DNA of 15,614 bases, from assembly GCA_964515615.1 (NCBI GenBank), contig CAZEVI010000017.1, positions 1 through 15,614 on the forward strand, given 5' to 3'. The notes below the pieces were generated by a model. The model did not search any database. It had not been told where the DNA came from and saw only the letters and a program-made list of their open reading frames with translations. Of the stretch, positions 6,829-12,022 are shown piece by piece (the first letter of the stretch is position 1; every line of letters begins with the position of its first letter). The stretch is from CAZEVI01 sp964515615 (GTDB taxonomy: Bacteria; Patescibacteriota; UBA1384; XYA2-FULL-43-10; CAINNR01). The translations under genes were made by a program, and so were the position numbers.

Positions 6829-7839
6829 ATGGCAACGATTTTTCAAACTCCCGAATGGGAAAAATTCAAGCTTCAAACTGGCTGGCAGAAAAGCTGGCGT
6901 GTTTTTGATATTCTTGTCTTGGAGAAGAAAATTCCACTACTTGGGACGATGCTTTACGCACCAATGTTGAATCGCGACCAGACAAAATTGACAATGCAAA
7001 AAATTTTTCTTGATCAAATTGAAAAAAATGCTACGGAAGAAAAATCAATTTTTTTCCGAATGGAATCCGATGAGGAAGCCGACGGCGACATTAAACCAGA
7101 AAAATCAAAATATCTTAAAGCATTCGAAGAGATGCAACCGGAACACACACTGCTAATCGACTTGACAAAATCCGAAGACGACATACTCAAACAGATGAAA
7201 TCCAAAGGTCGATATAACATTAAAGTCGCCGAAAAACACGGCGTTAAAGTCGAAAAGGGAACGATCGATGATTTTTATAATTTATATGAAAAAATGGCCA
7301 AACGGCAAAAAATCACTTTCCGCCGCCGAGAATATTTTCAAACTTTAGTTGACATTTTGTCCCCGAAGGGATATGTTCAAGTGTTCACGGCTAAACTAAA
7401 TTCTAAACAAACAGAATCAAATTCAAATGATCAAAATTCTAATTTAGATGTTGTTTCAAATTTAGAGTTTAGTTCTTCGAGCTTTCCAATTTTAGCCTCG
7501 GCGATCATTGTATTTTACAAAGATGTTTGTACATATCTCTTTGGCGGTTCAGGCGACGAACAACGGGAAAAAATGGCACCCTACAAACTTCACTGGGAGA
7601 TAATGCGCCAGGCCAAAAAACACGGTTGTAAATATTATGATATGTTTGGAATCGCTCCGAATGATGATGAATCCCGTCTCGACTCAGGCTTATCAAAACG
7701 GAAACATCCTTGGACCGGCGTTACCAGATTCAAAAAACAGTTCGGTGGAAAAGAATTTCACTCGCTCGGTAGTTGGGATATGATCCTCTCACCGACAAAA
7801 TATAAAATATTCAAACTGGCAGAGAAAGTTAGAAGATGA
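6829..7839 (+). CDS. FemAB/FemX-like peptidoglycan interpeptide-bridge aminoacyltransferase
   Basis: This 336-aa protein fits the FemABX family, tandem GNAT-fold enzymes that use aminoacyl-tRNA to add amino acids to the peptide of peptidoglycan precursors. Supporting segments are FQTPEWEKFK (5-14), LLIDLTKSEDDILKQMKSKGRYNIKVAEKHGV (108-139), the YEKMAKRQKI helix (153-162), YLFGGSGDEQREKMAPYKLHWEIMRQAKKHGCKYYDMFGI (236-275) and GVTRFKKQFGG (297-307). It has no signal peptide or transmembrane helix, as expected for a cytosolic or membrane-face enzyme. Residues 190-219 form a low-complexity Asn/Ser-rich insert from an AT-rich repeat. There is no SD. The MurE-like gene follows after 30 nt, consistent with one cell-wall operon. 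The amino acid added and the tRNA used are unknown. Confidence 0.85.
   Translation: MATIFQTPEWEKFKLQTGWQKSWRVFDILVLEKKIPLLGTMLYAPMLNRDQTKLTMQKIFLDQIEKNATEEKSIFFRMESDEEADGDIKPEKSKYLKAFEEMQPEHTLLIDLTKSEDDILKQMKSKGRYNIKVAEKHGVKVEKGTIDDFYNLYEKMAKRQKITFRRREYFQTLVDILSPKGYVQVFTAKLNSKQTESNSNDQNSNLDVVSNLEFSSSSFPILASAIIVFYKDVCTYLFGGSGDEQREKMAPYKLHWEIMRQAKKHGCKYYDMFGIAPNDDESRLDSGLSKRKHPWTGVTRFKKQFGGKEFHSLGSWDMILSPTKYKIFKLAEKVRR
7391..7490. repeat. In-frame AT-rich insert in femAB with imperfect inverted ends
   Basis: It encodes LNSKQTESNSNDQNSNLDVV and a Ser run (residues 190-219), between FTAK and the ILASAIIVFY strand. The left end (CTAAACTAAATTCTAAAC) and right end (TTTAGAGTTTAG) are imperfect reverse complements. 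Positions 7396-7411 match 16 nt of tsaD insert 3 in the same coding frame. Confidence 0.65.
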
Positions 7840-7853
7840 CAAAACACAATTTA

Positions 7854-7867
7854 AAATTTTAAATTCC
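7854..7867 (+). repeat. AT-rich spacer word between femAB and the MurE-like gene
   Basis: AAATTTTAAATTCC here recurs exactly at 9260-9273, between the MurE-like gene and xer. The 30-nt spacer contains no SD and no terminator. Confidence 0.5.
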
Positions 7868-7869
7868 CC

Positions 7870-9204
7870 ATGAAGCATTATCTTTCAAAAATTTTTCCTC
7901 AATCAACTAAAAATAAATATCATAAACTCCAAGCTAACTTGGCTAATTTTTCGGCAGCTCATCCATCAAAAAAAATCACTCTCATTGGCGTTACCGGCAC
8001 CAAAGGTAAAACGACAATTTGCAATTTGGCGGCGGCGGTTTTTGATGCGGCTGGGGAAAAATCGGCAATGGAAACAACTATCAACACCAAAATCGGCAAC
8101 CAAGTTACCATGCACAGCGATAAATCCCGCTGGGTTACGACTCCGCCGACAGCAGTTATTAATAATTTTTTGAAGAAAGCTATTAACGCCGGTTGCAAAT
8201 ATGCCATTTTGGAAACCACTTCACAGGCAATTGACCAGTATCGAATCTGGGGACTGGAATTCGATATTTTGGTTTTTTCCAACATCTCTCACGATCACAT
8301 TGAATATCACGGCACAAAAGAAAAATATGTCGATGCCAAACTGAAATTGTTCAAAGATAATCCGCAAGCGACAGCGATTATCAATATTGATGACCCGCAA
8401 GCGCCGAAATTTCTCAATGCCAAAAATAAGCGGCAGATTTTTTATTCGGTTAAAAAACCGGTCGATCATGGCTTGGTAGCCAGAAAAATCCTCGAAATCC
8501 CAACCGGCTCAATTTTCACCACAGTTTACGGTGGCAATCAAACTACAATCGATCTTCAAATTCCCGGTATGTTTAATATTTCCAACGCACTGGCAGCAAT
8601 TGCTATCGGCATTGCATCTGGAATTCCTTTTGAAAAAATTAAGCTCGGTCTGGAAAATGTCAGTGGCGTTCCCGGCCGAATGGAGCGAATGAAGGTTACA
8701 CCAAAACAAGATTTTGAAGTTATTGTCGATTATGCTCACAACGCCGACTCATTAAAAAATGTTTATGAAACAATTCGCCAATCTTTGGCCAAACGCGGCG
8801 GAAAGATTATCGCCGTTCTCGGAGCCACCGGCCGTCGAGATAAAAGTAAGCGACCAATTATGGGCGCACTGGCCGGAAAATTCAGTGATTTGGTTGTTGT
8901 TACTAACGAAGATCCTTACGATGAAGATCCGCAAGCGATTATTGACCAAGTTGCCGCCGGCGTTCTAAAAGGCAGAAAAGGCAAATGGCGACTAAATACC
9001 AATTATTGGAAGATTCTCGATCGCCACGAAGCTATTTCCAAAGCAATCTCCATGGCCAAGCGCGGCGATATCGTCATTATCACCGGAAAAGGTGCCGAGG
9101 AAGTAATGGCTGTCGGCGAAAATCAATTTGAACCGTTCTCAGATCGCCGAGTGGTCAAATATGAACTGGCAAAACGCTTTAATATGCCAATTTCGGAAGA
9201 ATAA
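7870..9204 (+). CDS. murE: MurE-like UDP-MurNAc-tripeptide ligase lacking most of the N-terminal domain
   Basis: This ATP-dependent Mur ligase would add the third amino acid to UDP-MurNAc-dipeptide in the cytoplasm. The ATP P-loop GVTGTKGKTT lies at 40-49. Other family motifs are TTPPTA (90-95), the ETTSQAI segment (115-121), NISHDHIEYHGT (138-149), the NISNALAA motif (236-243), GVPGRMERM (266-274), VDYAHNADSLKN (286-297) and LGATGRRDKSKRP (317-329). At 444 aa it has only ~39 residues before the P-loop, against about 110 in E. coli MurE, so the usual UDP-binding N-terminal domain is reduced. At the DNPR position that reads diaminopimelate, the sequence is NEDPYDEDP (346-354), with Tyr in place of Arg. 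This argues against a standard DAP enzyme. It has no SD and is probably co-transcribed with femAB. Confidence 0.85.
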   Translation: MKHYLSKIFPQSTKNKYHKLQANLANFSAAHPSKKITLIGVTGTKGKTTICNLAAAVFDAAGEKSAMETTINTKIGNQVTMHSDKSRWVTTPPTAVINNFLKKAINAGCKYAILETTSQAIDQYRIWGLEFDILVFSNISHDHIEYHGTKEKYVDAKLKLFKDNPQATAIINIDDPQAPKFLNAKNKRQIFYSVKKPVDHGLVARKILEIPTGSIFTTVYGGNQTTIDLQIPGMFNISNALAAIAIGIASGIPFEKIKLGLENVSGVPGRMERMKVTPKQDFEVIVDYAHNADSLKNVYETIRQSLAKRGGKIIAVLGATGRRDKSKRPIMGALAGKFSDLVVVTNEDPYDEDPQAIIDQVAAGVLKGRKGKWRLNTNYWKILDRHEAISKAISMAKRGDIVIITGKGAEEVMAVGENQFEPFSDRRVVKYELAKRFNMPISEE

Positions 9205-9361
9205 TTTTCAATGTTTAAAACATTTTGACACTTTAAATTCATTTTAAATTTGAGTTTTTAAATTTTAAATTCCAGATGTTTTATTCATTGGATCGGTGAT
9301 GATTGTGTTTAAATTGAAAATTGTTTGTTTTTTTAGAATTTTGTATTTAGAATTTTTAATC
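9205..9361. repeat. AT-rich intergenic repeat tract before xer
   Basis: This 157-bp gap is made of strings such as TTTAAATTCATTTTAAATTTG and TTTAGAATTTTGTATTTAG, and includes the 14-nt word shared with 7854-7867. Positions 9296-9361 can be read in frame with xer, giving an artificial hydrophobic leader. TAGAAT at 9348-9353 ends 8 nt before the xer ATG and is a -10 candidate, but the repetitive sequence makes this weak. Confidence 0.5.
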
Positions 9362-10333
9362 ATGGATCTTTGGCAATTAAAACGTGAATTTTTGGAATAT
9401 TGCGAGCTGGAAAAAGGCCAGTCACTTTTGACAGTTAATAATTATGACCGTTACCTAACAAAATTTTTACAATGGTTAGAAACAGAACTGAAAAACCAAA
9501 GTACAAAAAATGATCAACCGGTCAAAGAATCTGACAATTTGGCAATCTCTCCCGCCGACATTACCGTCGATACTGTCAAAGAATATCGACTTTATTTGAA
9601 TCGTCTCTCCGACAAATCCGGCCGACCACTAAAACGCTCAACTCAAAATTATTCAATAATAACTCTCCGGGCATTTCTCGGATTTCTTGCCGGTCGCGGA
9701 GTTGCTTCCTTACCGCCACAAAAAGTCATTTTGGCAAAAAGCGAGGAACGAAAAGTTGATTTTCTCGAACCGAAAGATATTGTCGAATTGATTAAAATGC
9801 CTCGAATCCAAACTTTTAAAGGTTTACGCGATCGCCTAATCTTGGAACTTTTGTTTTCTACTGGTCTTCGGGTTTCCGAGCTTCAGGCATTGAATGTTGC
9901 CGATATTAACTTGGAGCGCGACGAAATTCCCGTCCGTGGAAAAGGAGGCAAAGTTCGGGTGGTTTTTCTCTCGGAATCAGCTCATCAAATTCTGTCGGCA
10001 TATTTAAAAATGATCCCCGAATCCGATGCGCTAATTTTGAATAAAATTGATGGCGACCGCTTAACCGTTCGATCCATTGAGCGAATTGTTGCCAAGTACG
10101 CTAAGGAGGCCGGAATCACCAAGAACGTCTCACCTCACACGCTTCGACACACTTTTGCCACCGATCTTCTAATCAACGGCGCTGATCTTCGAAGTGTTCA
10201 GTCGCTTCTTGGCCACGCCAACGTTTCGACGACGCAAATTTATACCCATGTTACCGACCAGCATTTGCGCGACATCCACAAAGCATTTCACGGCAAACGA
10301 ACCGAAGCAGAAAATGAATCTCCCAACACCTAA
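9362..10333 (+). CDS. xerD: XerC/XerD-type tyrosine recombinase
   Basis: This 323-aa site-specific recombinase probably resolves chromosome dimers at dif. The catalytic set is complete: R170 (STGLRVSELQ), K195 (VRGKGGKVRVV), H259 and R262 (SPHTLRHTFATDLL), H285 (LLGHANVSTTQIYTHV) and nucleophile Y294. Residues 1-120 form the SAM-like core-binding domain, with an Asn/Lys-rich loop at 43-62. The start is set at 9362 (MDLWQLKREF) because the 22 extra residues from an ATG at 9296 come entirely from the AT-rich intergenic repeat, and Xer proteins normally begin at this helix. There is no SD. The XerC versus XerD label is uncertain; a single Xer acting alone is possible. No integrase-type neighbours or att sites are seen. 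Confidence 0.9.
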   Translation: MDLWQLKREFLEYCELEKGQSLLTVNNYDRYLTKFLQWLETELKNQSTKNDQPVKESDNLAISPADITVDTVKEYRLYLNRLSDKSGRPLKRSTQNYSIITLRAFLGFLAGRGVASLPPQKVILAKSEERKVDFLEPKDIVELIKMPRIQTFKGLRDRLILELLFSTGLRVSELQALNVADINLERDEIPVRGKGGKVRVVFLSESAHQILSAYLKMIPESDALILNKIDGDRLTVRSIERIVAKYAKEAGITKNVSPHTLRHTFATDLLINGADLRSVQSLLGHANVSTTQIYTHVTDQHLRDIHKAFHGKRTEAENESPNT

Positions 10334-10438
10334 TATCTAATTTATATTTTCTAATTCCTAATGTCTAATGTCTAACTTCCGGCAGATAGGTTTGTAATTT
10401 AACTGATGATTGTAATTTGGTTATTGGAATTTTACTGG
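10334..10438. repeat. AT-rich intergenic text repeat after xer
   Basis: The 105 bp between the convergent xer and DciA-like genes consist of CTAATATCTAATTTATA, CTAATTCCTAATGTCTAATG and TTGGTTATTGGAATTTTAC-type strings. The doublet TAATGTCTAATGTCTAA is a short direct repeat. I see no terminator hairpin or ORF in it. Confidence 0.5.
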
Positions 10439-10711
10439 TTATTGTGTGTTTACAATTCGAATTCGAGTAACGATATCTTTGCCAATTTTTTTATTAACAA
10501 AAGCGATAATTTCTTCGCTCATCATTTGAACTTCGCCGGCATCGATTGAGTCTTGGCAGTTTAGCTTTAAAACGCCGCGAGAGAAAGACACGGCCTCAAA
10601 ACTACCCTTACCATATTCCGAGGCGAAAAAACAAATCTCCGACGACACAGCTACCCCGCCGAGACCCTTCTTTGCCATTATCGGCAACAAAAATTTTGAA
10701 ATCTTATCCAT
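10439..10711 (-). CDS. Short DUF721/DciA-like protein (90 aa)
   Basis: The 90-aa sequence resembles the DUF721 (DciA-like) fold. It has an N-terminal helix (ISKFLLP), then a beta segment ending in RGVLKLNCQDSIDAGEVQMM, a helix SEEIIAFVNKKIG and a final strand DIVTRIRIVN. The pattern G-x-L-x-V/L-x-C/V ... E-x-x-x-hydrophobic-N-K/R-x-hydrophobic-G ... hydrophobic-R-I is typical. DciA loads or assists the replicative helicase in many bacteria that lack DnaC. There is no SD; TAAGAT ends 6 nt before the ATG, and a 5-bp hairpin (AGCGG/CCGCT) lies just upstream. The match is judged by eye, so the function is tentative. Confidence 0.55.
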   Translation of the reverse strand: MDKISKFLLPIMAKKGLGGVAVSSEICFFASEYGKGSFEAVSFSRGVLKLNCQDSIDAGEVQMMSEEIIAFVNKKIGKDIVTRIRIVNTQ

Positions 10712-10717
10712 AAAAAT

Positions 10718-10723
10718 ATCTTA
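10718..10723 (-). promoter_or_regulatory. -10-like box directly before the DciA-like gene
   Basis: TAAGAT on the minus strand ends exactly 6 nt before ATG, which would place +1 on the A of the start codon. TTGGAC lies 18 nt further upstream as a weak -35. Confidence 0.4.
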
Positions 10724-10776
10724 GCGGAAGCCGCTGAATTAGTCCAACTGCAAGATATTGTGTTAGTCGTGATATT

Positions 10777-10810
10777 CAAAAAACCTCTCGATTTCTCGAA
10801 AGGTTTTTTG
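10777..10810 (-). terminator. Intrinsic terminator of the 49-aa membrane-protein gene
   Basis: On the minus strand a 15-bp stem (CAAAAAACCTTTCGA / TCGAGAGGTTTTTTG, one U-G pair) closes on a GAAA tetraloop and ends in a T-run. The G-U pair would be an A-C mismatch in the plus orientation, so it belongs to the gene ending at 10832, 21 nt away. Confidence 0.85.
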
Positions 10811-10831
10811 ATAGAACTCCCTCCACATTTT

Positions 10832-10981
10832 TTAAAAGAGGATGGTTCCGTAAACGGTGCCAACGGCAACCGCTAAAATCGCAACGACGCTCATAGTGAT
10901 TGCCTGGACAAACGTAAGATCGGGCTTTCGCTTAACCCTACTCTCGTCGACGGCAACCTGAGCATCAATTTCCTCAGGCAT
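10832..10981 (-). CDS. Small single-pass membrane protein (49 aa)
   Basis: The frame starts MPEEIDAQVAVDESRVKRKP and ends GTVYGTILF. An acidic 15-residue N-terminus is followed by a basic RVKRKP patch (15-20) and one hydrophobic helix (about 24-49). The positive patch before the helix predicts an inside N-terminus. Support for expression is unusually complete for so short a gene: SD AAGGAGG 4 nt before ATG, a perfect TTGACA-17-TATAAT promoter with an extended -10, and a strong terminator after the stop. Its organisation resembles SecE-like or small regulatory membrane proteins, but the sequence alone does not identify it. The first codons contain a CCTGAG/CTCAGG inverted repeat. It is divergent from the GC-rich lipoprotein-like gene. 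Confidence 0.75.
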   Translation of the reverse strand: MPEEIDAQVAVDESRVKRKPDLTFVQAITMSVVAILAVAVGTVYGTILF

Positions 10982-11009
10982 TTGCCCTCCTTGTTAAGTT
11001 GCTGATTTA

Positions 11010-11038
11010 ATTATAGCACAGTCGAAAAAATTTGTCAA
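11010..11038 (-). promoter_or_regulatory. Perfect consensus sigma70 promoter with extended -10
   Basis: On the minus strand, TTGACA (11033-11038), a 17-nt spacer and TATAAT (11010-11015) are preceded by TGC, an extended -10. Both hexamers and the spacing match consensus exactly. It drives the 49-aa membrane protein, with a leader of about 23 nt carrying AAGGAGG. Confidence 0.9.
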
Positions 11039-11105
11039 ATTAAAAAGTTTAATAATTGATTTTTGACGACAGAAAGATGTAACCAGCGTGTTGATAAATT
11101 TTTCC

Positions 11106-11134
11106 TTTACTTTTTGGTTTAGTTGTGATATAAT
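11106..11134 (+). promoter_or_regulatory. Strong extended -10 promoter of the GC-rich structured unit
   Basis: TTTACT (11106-11111, 4/6), a 17-nt spacer and TATAAT (11129-11134, perfect) are preceded by TGA, an extended -10. The predicted start is near 11141. The two divergent promoters at this locus have -35 boxes 67 bp apart. Confidence 0.85.
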
Positions 11135-11167
11135 TCGGTGTTAGGTCATCTCGATGTAAAGAAAGGA

Positions 11168-11195
11168 GGTGGTCAGAGTGAGAACTCTGACCATC
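11168..11195 (+). promoter_or_regulatory. Hairpin enclosing the start codon of the GC-rich gene
   Basis: GGTCAGAG (11171-11178) pairs perfectly with CTCTGACC (11185-11192) around loop TGAGAA. The stem extends by T-A, G-U and G-C pairs to 11168-11195, overlapping the last bases of the SD AAAGGAGG (11162-11169). The GTG start (11178-11180) lies at the stem-loop junction, so folding should restrict initiation unless melted or bound. Confidence 0.7.
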
Positions 11196-11684
11196 ATCGT
11201 CGTACTGTCGTTAGCCGTCGGCTGCGCTTGCGCGCAGCCCGGCGGCCATGGACGCTCCTCCCGGCGAGACGGGCACACGCCCGTTACGCTGGGAGAAGTG
11301 CTTATTATCGTGGCAGGAGTCTATCTCCTGTCACGGGTCGCACCAAGTACACCACCGCCAGGCGGCTACGGGCCGCCGGCGGGGTGTGGCGGTCCCGGCT
11401 ATGCCGGCGGCCGCTACGACGTCCCCTGCGTCGTCGAGAGGCAAGGGCAAAAAATAGTTGTGAACCGGGCTTACCAGCCCGGGACACAACTATTGGTGCT
11501 TGGTGATTGGGTCACTGACCCAAACACCCATGCACCTCTCTACAGGAGGGAGATCGGCCTGTTGGTCGTTCAGACGACCAACGGTCGGACATCCCTCTGT
11601 TCCGTCGTCCGCGGCTGGGCAGGCCGTGGCGACGACATTGTCATCGCCCCCACGCCGGCGCCACCGCCGGCGTGGTACCACTGA
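11178..11684 (+). CDS. Putative small lipoprotein or secreted Gly/Pro-rich protein (168 aa), GC-rich
   Basis: The start is set at GTG 11178, 8 nt after the SD AAAGGAGG; the alternative GTG at 11169 overlaps the SD. The product begins MRTLTIIVVLSLAVGCACAQ, a signal peptide with a possible lipobox (LAVGC, Cys16) or a signal peptidase I site after ACA. A second hydrophobic stretch (EVLIIVAGVYLLSRVA, 40-55) and a Gly/Pro/Tyr linker (57-80) follow. A presumed beta domain (83-158) contains VVERQGQKIVVNRAYQPGTQLLVLGDW, and the tail is PTPAPPPAWYH. It is probably anchored to or exported across the membrane. Base composition differs sharply from its neighbours, about two-thirds GC, and the coding sequence is packed with hairpins. 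No family is recognised. An ORF riding on a structural RNA is the main alternative. Confidence 0.55.
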   Translation: MRTLTIIVVLSLAVGCACAQPGGHGRSSRRDGHTPVTLGEVLIIVAGVYLLSRVAPSTPPPGGYGPPAGCGGPGYAGGRYDVPCVVERQGQKIVVNRAYQPGTQLLVLGDWVTDPNTHAPLYRREIGLLVVQTTNGRTSLCSVVRGWAGRGDDIVIAPTPAPPPAWYH

Positions 11685-11690
11685 GTCGTT

Positions 11691-11726
11691 CCCTCGGCAC
11701 CTACTGAGCTGCCGAGGGATTTTTTT
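11691..11726 (+). terminator. Strong intrinsic terminator after the GC-rich gene
   Basis: A perfect 9-bp stem CCCTCGGCA / TGCCGAGGG (11691-11699, 11710-11718) is followed by A and seven T. It lies 6 nt after the TGA. A second copy of only its right half appears after the N gap, as part of the duplicated contig end. Confidence 0.9.
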
Positions 11727-11908
11727 ATCTAAAAAACCAATAATCTCTATTAANNNNNNNNNNNNNNNNNNNNNNNNNNNNNNNNNNNNNNNNNNNNNNN
11801 NNNNNNNNNNNNNNNNNNNNNNNNNNNNNNNNNNNNNNNNNNNNNNNNNNNNNACCTACTGAGCTGCCGAGGGATTTTTTTATCTAAAAAACCAATAATC
11901 TCTATTAA
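11699..11908. repeat. 55-bp exact direct repeat flanking the scaffold gap
   Basis: Positions 11699-11753 and 11854-11908 are identical over 55 bp and abut the N run on both sides. This is the pattern of two contigs that overlap by their ends but were joined with a gap instead of merged. The probable true sequence joins 11753 directly to 11909. Confidence 0.9.
11754..11853. other. Assembly gap of 100 N
   Basis: Exactly 100 N, the conventional placeholder for a gap of unknown length. The flanking 55-bp duplication suggests no real bases are missing. The 114 bp after it (11909-12022) contain no supportable gene or terminator. Confidence 0.98.
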
Positions 11909-12022
11909 ATCATCATTTAAATCGTTCAACATCACTCTGGATAACAAAATAGGAACTATTTGAGAACGAATGGATTAAATCGCACTAGTGTTTACGCTCT
12001 TTTGATTGAGGTAACAGAATAA

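Larger units (their letters stand above)
11168..11718 (+). other. Hairpin-tiled highly structured RNA region
   Basis: Consecutive local inverted repeats cover roughly 80% of this stretch. They are 11168-11195; 11214-11246 (14 bp, one bulge); 11258-11295 (9 + 6 bp, one internal loop); 11309-11335 (11 bp); 11348-11388 (17 bp, two bulged A); 11389-11414 (11 bp); 11416-11434 (6 bp); 11453-11494 (10 + 6 bp); 11495-11536 (5 + 4 + 5 bp); 11542-11600 (9-bp apical stem plus outer helices); 11603-11634 (5 + 6 bp); 11650-11675 (11 bp); and the terminator 11691-11718. Loops are short (3-8 nt) and several hairpins abut with no spacer. The non-pairing bases are mostly bulges or G-U pairs, as in an evolved RNA. 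It coincides with an open reading frame. Confidence 0.75.

Noticed and set aside
9210..9224. AATGTTT/AAACATT palindrome after the MurE-like gene as a terminator
   Set aside because: Only one base separates the arms and the stem is AT-only. It is too weak, and a short T run is not enough.
9296..9361. Extra 22-residue N-terminus on the Xer recombinase
   Set aside because: These residues come from the AT-rich intergenic repeat and look like a false hydrophobic leader. Family alignment starts at MDLWQLKREF.
9205..10438. AT-rich repeated words as a CRISPR array
   Set aside because: The words vary in length and spacing, with no constant repeat-spacer units and no cas genes.
11138..11506. 122-aa frame in the GC-rich region (+), overlapping the lipoprotein-like gene
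   Set aside because: It has an Arg/Ala-rich composition typical of an off-frame reading of GC-rich DNA. The SD at 11162 favours the 11178 start in another frame.
594..11684. Recoding of TGA as glycine, as in some Patescibacteria lineages
   Set aside because: TGA ends femAB, the 5165 gene and the GC-rich gene at sensible positions, and no in-frame TGA is needed inside conserved genes.
11500..11862. Frame running across the terminator into the N gap
   Set aside because: It depends on translating N and passes through a strong terminator; there is no SD.
11699..11908. 55-bp direct repeat as an attachment site or mobile-element border
   Set aside because: The repeats abut a 100-N placeholder on both sides, which is explained by an unmerged contig overlap.
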